A stretch of 5,618 nt of DNA. Source: Hyphomicrobiales bacterium. Its GTDB lineage: Bacteria; Pseudomonadota; Alphaproteobacteria; Rhizobiales; Xanthobacteraceae. The DNA lies in the NCBI GenBank assembly GCA_016210825.1, contig JACQTM010000209.1, positions 1 to 5,618 on the forward strand, read 5' to 3'. Shown in pieces: positions 1 through 4,834 of the stretch. Under the pieces are notes generated by a model. The model was not told the DNA's origin. It saw only the letters and a list, made by a program, of their open reading frames with translations, and ran no database searches. A program made the position numbers and the translations under genes. How positions within the stretch are numbered: the stretch's first letter is position 1; each line of letters opens with the position of its first letter.

Positions 1-698
1 CCTCGCGCGCCGAGCATTCCGACCTCATGCTGCTACTGGCGCGCACGACGCCCGCCGACCAGGTGAAAAAACGCACCGAGGGATTATCCGTGTTTCTCGT
101 GGACATGCGCGCGGTCGCCGGCAAGGGGCTCACCATCCGGCCGATCCGCACCATGATGAATCACGCAACCACGGAAGTGTTCTTCGACGACATGCGCATT
201 CCGGCGGATAGTCTCGTCGGCGAGGAAGGCAAGGGGTTCCGCTACATCCTCTCCGGCATGAACGCCGAGCGCATCCTGATCGCCGCCGAATGCATCGGCG
301 ACGCCAAGTGGTTCCTGCAGAAGGCCGCGAGCTACGCCAAGGAGCGCGTCGTGTTCGGACATCCGATCGGCCAGAACCAGGGCGTTCAATTCCCGATTGC
401 GCGCGCTTACGCGCAGATGCGCGCGGCGGAGTTGATGGTGCACGAGGCGGCGCGACTTTATGACACCGGCGCCGATATCGGCGCGGAAGCCAACATGGCG
501 AAACTGCTCGCCGCCGACGCCTCATGGGCCGCGGCCGACATGTGCGTGCAGACTTACGGCGGCTTCGGCTTCGCCGAGGAATACGATATCGAGCGCAAAT
601 TCCGCGAGACGCGGCTCTATCAGGTGGCGCCGATCTCGACCAATCTGATCCTGTCGTATCTCGCCGAGCACGTGCTCGGCCTGCCGAGGTCGTATTAG
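1..698 (+). CDS. Acyl-CoA dehydrogenase, C-terminal part (5' end outside window)
   Basis: This is an FAD-dependent acyl-CoA dehydrogenase, which oxidises an acyl-CoA to the 2,3-enoyl-CoA. The frame is open from base 3, so the N-terminal domain lies upstream of the window. Counting from the Met at 27, residues 21-65 are the end of the middle beta domain (SVFLVDMR, FFDDMRIPADSLVGEEGKG). Residues 75-215 are the C-terminal helical domain, with the hallmarks YAKERVVFGHPIGQNQ (103-118) and QTYGGFGFAEEYDIER (175-190), which contribute to FAD binding and the dimer interface. The usual YEGT motif carrying the catalytic Glu in medium-chain enzymes is replaced by YQVAPIST (198-205). A Glu is present at residue 81 (NAER), the position used as base by isovaleryl- and long-chain enzymes. 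A palindrome lies 28 nt after the stop. The family is certain; the substrate is unknown, and a branched-chain or aromatic-derived acyl-CoA is plausible from the neighbours. Confidence 0.93.
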   Translation, partial: SRAEHSDLMLLLARTTPADQVKKRTEGLSVFLVDMRAVAGKGLTIRPIRTMMNHATTEVFFDDMRIPADSLVGEEGKGFRYILSGMNAERILIAAECIGDAKWFLQKAASYAKERVVFGHPIGQNQGVQFPIARAYAQMRAAELMVHEAARLYDTGADIGAEANMAKLLAADASWAAADMCVQTYGGFGFAEEYDIERKFRETRLYQVAPISTNLILSYLAEHVLGLPRSY

Positions 699-726
699 AT
701 GTTTGTTTGCGCGTGCTCACGGAATT

Positions 727-752
727 ACCTCGCCCTGCGTGCGGGGAGAGGT
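727..752. repeat. Imperfect palindrome (12-nt arms, 2-nt centre) behind the dehydrogenase gene
   Basis: The arms are 727-738 (acctcgccctgc) and 741-752 (gcggggagaggt). They pair at 10 of 12 positions around a central GT. The element starts 28 nt after the acyl-CoA dehydrogenase stop. Its sequence is unrelated to the two REP families elsewhere in the window. There is no T-run after it, so a role as transcription terminator is possible but unproven; it may simply be a dispersed intergenic repeat. Confidence 0.5.
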
Positions 753-781
753 CGATCATAAAGCTGGCAGGTACAAATAGC

Positions 782-819
782 TGTCATGGCCGGGCTTGTC
801 CCGGCCATCCCGCTTAGGG
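782..819 (+). repeat. Left REP-type terminal inverted repeat (family 1)
   Basis: The stem arms are 786-794 (atggccggg) and 800-808 (cccggccat), a perfect 9-bp pair around the loop cttgt. The hairpin is preceded by TGTC and followed by a tail, cccgcttaggg (809-819), whose final G's belong to the Shine-Dalgarno sequence of the GIY-YIG gene. It matches the reverse complement of 1118-1155 at 34 of 38 positions, and two of the four differences are the two partners of one stem base pair. Confidence 0.85.
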
Positions 820-820
820 G
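816..820 (+). promoter_or_regulatory. Ribosome-binding site of the GIY-YIG gene, at the inner edge of the repeat
   Basis: AGGGG at 816-820 is followed by a 9-nt spacer to the ATG at 830, which supports that start. It is unusual because four of its five bases belong to the conserved tail of the left inverted repeat. The repeat hairpin ends 7 nt upstream, so a folded transcript could influence access to this site. Confidence 0.6.
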
Positions 821-829
821 TTCTCCGAG

Positions 830-1123
830 ATGGCTCAATACTGGGTGTATATTCTTGCGAGCCGACCGGGCGGAGCGCTTTACATCGGAGTGACGAATGA
901 CCTCGTGAGACGCGTTTATGAACACAAACAGGGCACGGGCGAAAGCTTTACGCGGCGCTATCGGATTACAAATCTTGTCCACTGCGAGCAATACGACTCG
1001 ATCCATCAGGCAATCCAGCGTGAGAAGAATGTCAAGCATTGGCCGCGCGCATGGAAAACGAAGCTCATTGCCCAATCGAATGCCGAATGGCGTGATCTTT
1101 ATGACGACATTGCGCGTCCCTAA
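830..1123 (+). CDS. Small GIY-YIG nuclease-domain protein
   Basis: The 97-residue protein is a stand-alone GIY-YIG domain, the single-strand-nicking fold shared by UvrC, homing endonucleases and many small bacterial proteins. The first half of the signature is VYI (residues 6-8) and the second is YIG (18-20, in LYIGVTNDL). The conserved Arg follows at 27/28 (LVRRVYEHKQG), and the metal-binding Glu is residue 65 (AIQREKNVK). All expected catalytic residues are therefore present, and the length is normal for the orphan type. There is no added DNA-binding domain; the basic, Trp-rich tail (KHWPRAWKTK, 69-78) may contact nucleic acid. The gene sits alone between two inverted REP-type repeats. Its base composition is clearly less GC-rich than its neighbours. 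Such genes are often annotated loosely as excinuclease subunit C-like, but this one has none of the other UvrC domains. Its biological role is unknown. Confidence 0.9.
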   Translation: MAQYWVYILASRPGGALYIGVTNDLVRRVYEHKQGTGESFTRRYRITNLVHCEQYDSIHQAIQREKNVKHWPRAWKTKLIAQSNAEWRDLYDDIARP

Positions 1124-1155
1124 GCGAGATCGCCGGGTCAAGCCCGGCGATGACA
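1118..1155 (-). repeat. Right REP-type terminal inverted repeat (family 1)
   Basis: The stem arms are 1129-1137 (atcgccggg) and 1143-1151 (cccggcgat), a perfect 9-bp pair around tcaag. The inner part, ccctaagcgag (1118-1128), overlaps the end of the GIY-YIG coding sequence and contains its TAA stop (1121-1123). The hairpin starts 5 nt after that stop and may also act as a transcript-end or stability structure, though no T-run follows. It is the inverted partner of 782-819. Confidence 0.85.
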
Positions 1156-1187
1156 ACTGTGCGCACTGCGCGGTGGTACCGTAACCA

Positions 1188-2327
1188 ATGACTCTCCCCC
1201 TCTCCGGTGTCCTCGTTGTGTCGATCGAGCAAGCGGTGGCGGCGCCGCAATGCACCTGCCGCCTCGCCGACGCCGGCGCGCGCGTGATCAAGATCGAACG
1301 CCCCGAGGGCGACTTCGCGCGCGCCTACGATCACGTGGTGCACGGCGAGAGCGCCAACTTCGTTTGGCTCAACCGCGGCAAGGAATCGGTCGTCCTCGAC
1401 CTCGGCCGTGACGAGGACAAGGCGCTGCTCGGCGCGCTTCTCACCAAGGCCGACGTCTTCGTGCAGAACTTAAAACCCGGCGCCATTGCCAAGCTTGGTT
1501 TCGGCATCGACGCGCTACGACGCAAGCATCCGCGATTGATATGCTGCTCGATATCGGGCTACGGCGAGACCGGTCCCTATGCCGCGCGCAAGGCCTACGA
1601 TCTTCTCATCCAGGCGGAATCCGGGCTGTCCTCGGTCACCGGCGGGCCCGAGGCGCCGGCGCGGGTCGGCGTATCGGCGGTGGACATCGCCGCGGGATTG
1701 AATGCCTACGAATCGATTCTCGAAGCGCTGCTGCTTCGCGCGCGCACCGGCGAGGGCATGGCGATTTCGGTTTCCATGTTTGACGCCATGGCGGAATGGA
1801 TGACGGTGCCGCTGCTGCACGAGGAGGGCGGCACGCCGTTCAAGCGCATCGGACTCGCGCACGCGGCGATCGCGCCTTACGGCGTCTTCAAGACCTGCGA
1901 CGGCGCCGATATTCTCATCGCCATCCAGAATGACCGCGAGTGGCGGATCTTGGCGAAGGATGTATTGGGCGATGCGGCGCTCGCTTCGGACGCCGATTTC
2001 GCCACCAATCCGAAACGCGTCGAACGCCGCGGGCAGACCGACGCCAAGGTCGCGGCTGTGTTTGGTAAGATCGATGTCGCGACGCTGATGAATAAGCTCA
2101 AAACCGCCGACATCGCCTTCGCCCGCGTCAACGACACGGCATTGCTCTCGCGCCATCCGCATCTGCGGCGCATCACCGTCGGCGCGCCGAGTGGCCCGGT
2201 CAGCATGCCGGCACCGGCGCCGATCCGCTCCGGCGATCCGCGCCGTTACGGCGCGATCCCGGCGCTAGGCGAGCACACCGAAAAAGTGCGTGCGGAATTC
2301 ATGTCGCGCAAAGCAGCCGTGACTTAG
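1188..2327 (+). CDS. Family III (CaiB/BaiF-type) CoA-transferase
   Basis: This 379-residue protein has the usual length of family III CoA-transferases, which move CoA between carboxylic acids through an aspartyl-CoA thioester. Visible family features are the N-terminal Rossmann-like segment GVLVVSIEQAVAAP (7-20) with RLADAGARVIKIERPEGD (25-42), LNRGKESVVLDL (61-72), ISGYGETGPYA (122-132) and AYDLLIQAESGL (136-147). GVSAVDIAAGLNA (161-173) carries the expected nucleophile Asp166. The start is well bounded because an in-frame TAA sits at 1182-1184; the ribosome-binding site is weak (GGTGG at 1172-1176). The gene lies between the nuclease unit and a REP doublet, with acyl-CoA and hydroxy-acid enzymes on both sides. 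It probably activates the acid consumed by this cluster, with succinyl-CoA or another acyl-CoA as donor. The exact acid cannot be told from sequence, because the family includes formyl-, carnitine-, benzylsuccinate- and mesaconate-type enzymes. Confidence 0.93.
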   Translation: MTLPLSGVLVVSIEQAVAAPQCTCRLADAGARVIKIERPEGDFARAYDHVVHGESANFVWLNRGKESVVLDLGRDEDKALLGALLTKADVFVQNLKPGAIAKLGFGIDALRRKHPRLICCSISGYGETGPYAARKAYDLLIQAESGLSSVTGGPEAPARVGVSAVDIAAGLNAYESILEALLLRARTGEGMAISVSMFDAMAEWMTVPLLHEEGGTPFKRIGLAHAAIAPYGVFKTCDGADILIAIQNDREWRILAKDVLGDAALASDADFATNPKRVERRGQTDAKVAAVFGKIDVATLMNKLKTADIAFARVNDTALLSRHPHLRRITVGAPSGPVSMPAPAPIRSGDPRRYGAIPALGEHTEKVRAEFMSRKAAVT

Positions 2328-2334
2328 CAAACTT

Positions 2335-2410
2335 GTCATTGCCGGGCTTGACCCGGCAATCCATCATGCTTGCGAAGAAGATAGATGAGCGGGTCAAACC
2401 CGCGCATGAC
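2335..2410. repeat. REP doublet (REPIN-like), family 1
   Basis: The left hairpin has perfect 9-bp arms, 2338-2346 (attgccggg) and 2352-2360 (cccggcaat), with loop cttga. The right hairpin has arms 2389-2394 (gcgggt) and 2398-2403 (acccgc) and is in inverted orientation. The element is bounded by GTCAT (2335-2339) and its complement ATGAC (2406-2410), so the whole could fold on itself. It begins 8 nt after the CoA-transferase stop and ends just before the decarboxylase-family gene, filling almost the whole gap between them. The left half closely matches the nuclease-unit repeats. Confidence 0.85.
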
Positions 2411-2417
2411 CAACCAT

Positions 2418-2422
2418 GAGAG
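2418..2422 (+). promoter_or_regulatory. Likely ribosome-binding site favouring the ATG at 2431
   Basis: GAGAG at 2418-2422 lies 8 nt before the ATG at 2431. The alternative in-frame ATG at 2416 has no Shine-Dalgarno-like sequence before it and is only 5 nt from the end of the REP doublet. This favours 2431 as the start of the decarboxylase-family gene. Confidence 0.45.
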
Positions 2423-2430
2423 CTGATGCA

Positions 2431-2814
2431 ATGGATAAGAAAACTTACGATCGCGGGCTCGAAATCCGCACCGCGGTGCTCGGCAAGGATTACGTCGATA
2501 ACGCGATCAAGTCCGCGGACGACTTCAACCAGCCGATGCAGGAGCTCGTCACCGAATATTGCTGGGGTGCGGTCTGGGGCCGCGAGGGTCTGCCGCGCAA
2601 GACCCGCAGCATGCTCAACCTCGCCATGATCAGCATCCTCAACCGCCCGCACGAGCTCAAAGCGCATATCCGCGGCGCGCTGACCAACGGTGTGACTAAG
2701 GCCGAGATCTGCGAGGTCTTCCTGCAGGTTGCGATCTATGGCGGCGTTCCCGCGTCGGTCGATTCGTTCCGCATCGCGCGCGAGACGTTCAAGGAAATGG
2801 CGGGCAAGGGCTGA
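2431..2814 (+). CDS. Carboxymuconolactone decarboxylase-family protein (PcaC-like)
   Basis: At 127 residues this protein has the length and pattern of the PcaC-type carboxymuconolactone decarboxylase family, all-helical proteins that form oligomers. In the protocatechuate branch the founding member decarboxylates 4-carboxymuconolactone to the enol-lactone. Recognisable parts are the N-terminus KTYDRGLEIRTAVLG (4-18), RKTRSMLNLAMI (56-67), HELKAHIRGALTNGVT (74-89, with the family's conserved His79), EICEVFLQVAIYGGVP (92-107) and the closing helix. There is one Cys in EIC and no CxxC, so this is not an AhpD-type peroxidase partner. An upstream in-frame ATG at 2416 would add five residues. The stop is 2 nt from the next ATG, and the end of this gene (AAGGG, 2806-2810) supplies the next gene's ribosome-binding site, so the two are probably translationally coupled. 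Many family members have no known reaction, and a true PcaC function is not established. Confidence 0.88.
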   Translation: MDKKTYDRGLEIRTAVLGKDYVDNAIKSADDFNQPMQELVTEYCWGAVWGREGLPRKTRSMLNLAMISILNRPHELKAHIRGALTNGVTKAEICEVFLQVAIYGGVPASVDSFRIARETFKEMAGKG

Positions 2815-2816
2815 CC

Positions 2817-3713
2817 ATGGAGCTGGGATTTATTGGACTGGGAAGAATGGGCCAGCCGATGGCGCGCCGCCTGATCGAGGCGGGCCATAGGCTCGTGGTC
2901 TTCGACACGCAAACGCGTGCCGTCGAGACGGCGGTCCGGCACGGCGCGCAGGCGGCGAAATCTTCCGCCGACGTGGCCGATCGCGTCGAAACGGTGTTCG
3001 CCAGCCTGCCGACGCCCGATGTCGTTTTATCCGTTGCCACGGGCAAGGACGGCGTCAGCGAAGGCAAACGCGTGCGCACTTTTATCGATCTTTCCACCAC
3101 CGGCGCGCGCATGGCGATGCGCGTCGCCGCGGCGCTCAAGCAAAAGAACATCGTTCAGCTCGATGCTCCGGTCAGCGGCGGCACGCCGGGCGCCGAGAAA
3201 GGCACGCTGGCGGTCATGGTGTCGGGGCCGCGCGCGGAGTTCGACCGGCTCGAGGCGGTGTTCAAGGTGTTCGGCCGTCCATTCCACATCGGGGAGGCGG
3301 CCGGGCTCGGGCAGACGATGAAGCTGCTCAATAATCTATTGTCGGCGACCACGCTGGCCGCGACCTGCGAAGCAATCGCGATCGGCGTGAAGGCGGGCCT
3401 CGATCCGGCGCTGATGATCGATGTACTGAATGTGGGAACCGGACGCAGCAGCGCGAGCCTCGACAAGTTTCCGCGCGCCATTCTGCCCGGCACCTATAAC
3501 GGCGGCTTCGCCATGGGACTGATGGTGAAGGACGTTCGCCTTTGCCTTGAAGAGACGCGCGCGCTTGGCCTGACGATGCAGATCGCCGAATGCGTCGAGC
3601 AACTTTGGGAGGCGACGGAGCGTGAGACCGGCGCGGACGCTGACTCCACCCTCATCATGAAGAGCATCGAACGGCGCGCCGGCGTGAAAATCGACGCGCG
3701 AGAAAAAGGCTAG
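2817..3713 (+). CDS. NAD(P)-dependent beta-hydroxyacid dehydrogenase (3-hydroxyisobutyrate dehydrogenase type)
   Basis: This 298-residue protein matches the beta-hydroxyacid dehydrogenase family in length and motifs. The cofactor loop is GFIGLGRMGQPMARRL (4-19). Strand 2 ends in VVFD with Asp30, which favours NAD over NADP because NADP users usually have an Arg-containing NR(T/S) motif here. DLSTTG is at 91-96. The substrate-binding motif is DAPVSGGTPGAEKGTL (116-131). The catalytic Lys is 169 in GLGQTMKLLNN (163-173), and MVKD (237-240) carries the second conserved Lys. The family oxidises 3-hydroxyisobutyrate, tartronate semialdehyde and similar C3-C4 acids. AAGGG (2806-2810) with a 6-nt spacer supports the ATG at 2817, 2 nt after the preceding stop. 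Pairing with a decarboxylase-family gene suggests consecutive steps on the same substrate. Function as valine-pathway MmsB is possible but is not indicated by the neighbours. Confidence 0.92.
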   Translation: MELGFIGLGRMGQPMARRLIEAGHRLVVFDTQTRAVETAVRHGAQAAKSSADVADRVETVFASLPTPDVVLSVATGKDGVSEGKRVRTFIDLSTTGARMAMRVAAALKQKNIVQLDAPVSGGTPGAEKGTLAVMVSGPRAEFDRLEAVFKVFGRPFHIGEAAGLGQTMKLLNNLLSATTLAATCEAIAIGVKAGLDPALMIDVLNVGTGRSSASLDKFPRAILPGTYNGGFAMGLMVKDVRLCLEETRALGLTMQIAECVEQLWEATERETGADADSTLIMKSIERRAGVKIDAREKG

Positions 3714-3754
3714 AACATGATGCAGATCGAACCGTGGGAGAGCCTCTCTTGCTT

Positions 3755-3825
3755 CCGCTCGTCCCCGCGAAAGCGGGGAACCAGGTTAAAATCAACTGGA
3801 TTCCCACTTGCGCGGGAATGAGCGG
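3755..3825. repeat. REP doublet (REPIN-like), family 2, copy 1
   Basis: The outer arms are ccgctc (3755-3760) and gagcgg (3820-3825). Inside, hairpin 1 is tccccgc / gcgggga (3762-3768, 3773-3779) with a GAAA loop. A short central pair is ccag (3781-3784) with ctgg (3796-3799). Hairpin 2 is attccc / gggaat (3800-3805, 3814-3819), with one mismatch and one further pair above it. The first 30 nt match copy 2 (4715-4744) at 28 positions, and the last 30 nt match 4760-4789 at 26 positions. It lies between the dehydrogenase stop and the lactonase-like gene. Confidence 0.87.
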
Positions 3826-3881
3826 GTGGAAACAAGCCAGGCTGATTCGTCTCCAAATCATCGCGTTCAAGGGAAGACACC

Positions 3882-4682
3882 ATGAGCGACGATATTCATG
3901 AGGTCTTTGCAGTGCGCTACGCGAGCCACGAGCGGCGCGCGTCGGAGAATTACATCTTCGGCGATCCACACGACATGATGACGGCGATTTTCTATTACGT
4001 TTGGGTGATCCGCGGGCCGCACGGCGACTTCATCGTCGATACCGGCTTCGACGACAAGGCGGCGAAGGAGCGCGGGCGCACGATTATCAAGCCGGTCGGC
4101 GAAGGGCTCAAAGCGCTTGGCGTCGATCCGGCCAACGTCGCCAATGTGGTGCTCACGCATCTGCATTGGGATCATTCGGGCAATTACGATCTCTTTCCCA
4201 ACGCGCGTTATCACCTGCAGGACACCGAGATCGCCTACGCCACCGGCCGTTACATGTGCCACGGGATGATGCGCATCCCGTTCGGCGTGGATGACGTGGT
4301 TGCGGCGGTGCGCAAGGTGTTTGCCGGGCGCGTTGAATTCCATGACGGCGTGGAGGAATTGGCGCCGGGCATCACACTGCACAAGATCGGCGGCCATTCG
4401 AAGGGCTTGCAAAGCGTGCGGGTGAAGACGAAGCGCGGATATGTCGTCGTCGCATCGGACGCTACGCACCTTTACAGTCACATCGACGAGGGCCGGGTCT
4501 TTCCGATCACCTATAATGTCGGCGACGTGCTTGAGGGCTATCGTACGCTGCAGAAGCTCGCGACCTCGCGCGATCACATCATTCCCGGCCACGATCCGCA
4601 GGTGATGGCGCGTTATCCCGCGGCCAAGACCGGACTCGAAAATTGGGTCGTTCGCCTCGACGTCGAGCCGAAAGATCATTGA
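3882..4682 (+). CDS. Metallo-beta-lactamase-fold hydrolase, N-acyl-homoserine-lactonase-like
   Basis: This 266-residue cytosolic protein has no signal peptide. It belongs to the lactonase-type metallo-beta-lactamase superfamily. The dinuclear metal site is complete: HLHWDH (His93, His95, Asp97, His98), His172 in IGGHSKG, Asp193 in ASDATHLY and His237 in IPGHDP. This spacing closely follows that of AiiA-type quorum-quenching lactonases, and Tyr198 after the Asp is a candidate for the conserved active-site Tyr. VDTGFDD (52-58) is the usual strand-loop before the metal motif. AAGGGA (3869-3874), 7 nt upstream, supports the ATG. The gene stands between two direct copies of a REP doublet, 168 nt after the dehydrogenase gene. 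It could hydrolyse acyl-homoserine lactones. Given the catabolic neighbours, a lactone intermediate of ring cleavage is an equally reasonable substrate. The fold and metal site are certain; the substrate is not. Confidence 0.9.
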   Translation: MSDDIHEVFAVRYASHERRASENYIFGDPHDMMTAIFYYVWVIRGPHGDFIVDTGFDDKAAKERGRTIIKPVGEGLKALGVDPANVANVVLTHLHWDHSGNYDLFPNARYHLQDTEIAYATGRYMCHGMMRIPFGVDDVVAAVRKVFAGRVEFHDGVEELAPGITLHKIGGHSKGLQSVRVKTKRGYVVVASDATHLYSHIDEGRVFPITYNVGDVLEGYRTLQKLATSRDHIIPGHDPQVMARYPAAKTGLENWVVRLDVEPKDH

Positions 4683-4710
4683 GTCGATCGGAGCGTAGAC
4701 GGTTGAAGCA

Positions 4711-4793
4711 TATTCCGCTCGTCCTCGCGAAAGCGGGGACCCAGAACCACGATCATCTCCTGGATGCCCGCTTTCGCGGGCATGAGCGGAATA
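4711..4793. repeat. REP doublet (REPIN-like), family 2, copy 2, with 10-bp outer stem
   Basis: The outer stem is tattccgctc (4711-4720) pairing perfectly with gagcggaata (4784-4793). Hairpin 1 is 4721-4728 with 4733-4740 around GAAA (7 of 8 paired, the other a possible G-U). A central pair is ccag (4741-4744) with ctgg (4760-4763). Hairpin 2 is a perfect 8-bp stem, 4764-4771 with 4776-4783, around TTTC. The two 34-nt halves are inverted copies with 29 identities. It lies between two convergent genes and could end transcripts from both sides, though it has no T-run. Confidence 0.9.
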
Positions 4794-4834
4794 ATGAATT
4801 CATTCCTTATCGGAATTCTGGAAAGCCTTCCGCC

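Larger units (their letters stand above)
782..1155. mobile_element. Putative mobile unit: GIY-YIG gene between 38-bp REP-type inverted repeats
   Basis: The ends, 782-819 and 1118-1155, are inverted copies of one 38-nt sequence with 34 identical positions. Each end contains a perfect 9-bp hairpin, and they enclose only the GIY-YIG gene (830-1123). The left copy ends inside the gene's ribosome-binding site and the right copy contains its stop codon, so gene and repeats form one 374-bp block. A hand count gives 94 G+C of 180 (52%) for 901-1080, against 86 of 120 (72%) for 1261-1320 plus 1381-1440 in the next gene, which fits foreign origin. I found no convincing target-site duplication outside the ends. 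Mobility is inferred from architecture alone. Confidence 0.55.

Noticed and set aside
774..1163. Target-site duplication around the GIY-YIG unit
   Set aside because: Sequences just outside the two ends (ending aaatagc on the left, starting actgtgc on the right) show no direct repeat. A shared GGTAC at 770-774 and 1175-1179 is too short and unevenly placed to count.
725..1291. Minus-strand open frame covering the GIY-YIG unit
   Set aside because: It spans both repeats and two unrelated plus-strand genes, with no motif. The open frame is a by-product of composition.
1515..2162. Minus-strand open frame (215 codons) inside the CoA-transferase gene
   Set aside because: The plus strand has the full conserved family III pattern over the same stretch. 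The antisense product is Arg/Gly-rich and unlike any family I recognise.
3867..4679. Long minus-strand open frame (270 codons) across the lactonase-like gene
   Set aside because: It is the antisense of a gene with a complete metal-binding site. The translation is rich in Arg, His and Val without any family motif, as expected for a shadow frame in high-GC DNA.
3882..4682. Naming the metallo-hydrolase as a quorum-quenching lactonase gene such as aiiA
   Set aside because: The metal ligands fit, but they are shared by many lactonases. The catabolic neighbourhood does not single out acyl-homoserine lactones.
4711..4793. Cloverleaf-like fold considered as a tRNA gene
   Set aside because: The length and nested stems recall a tRNA, but there is no T-loop consensus, no recognisable anticodon arm and no D-loop pattern. 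The halves are inverted copies of one REP and match a second copy at 3755-3825.
2335..4793. Repeated hairpins considered as a CRISPR array
   Set aside because: The repeats are isolated intergenic doublets separated by whole genes, with no regular spacers and no cas genes.
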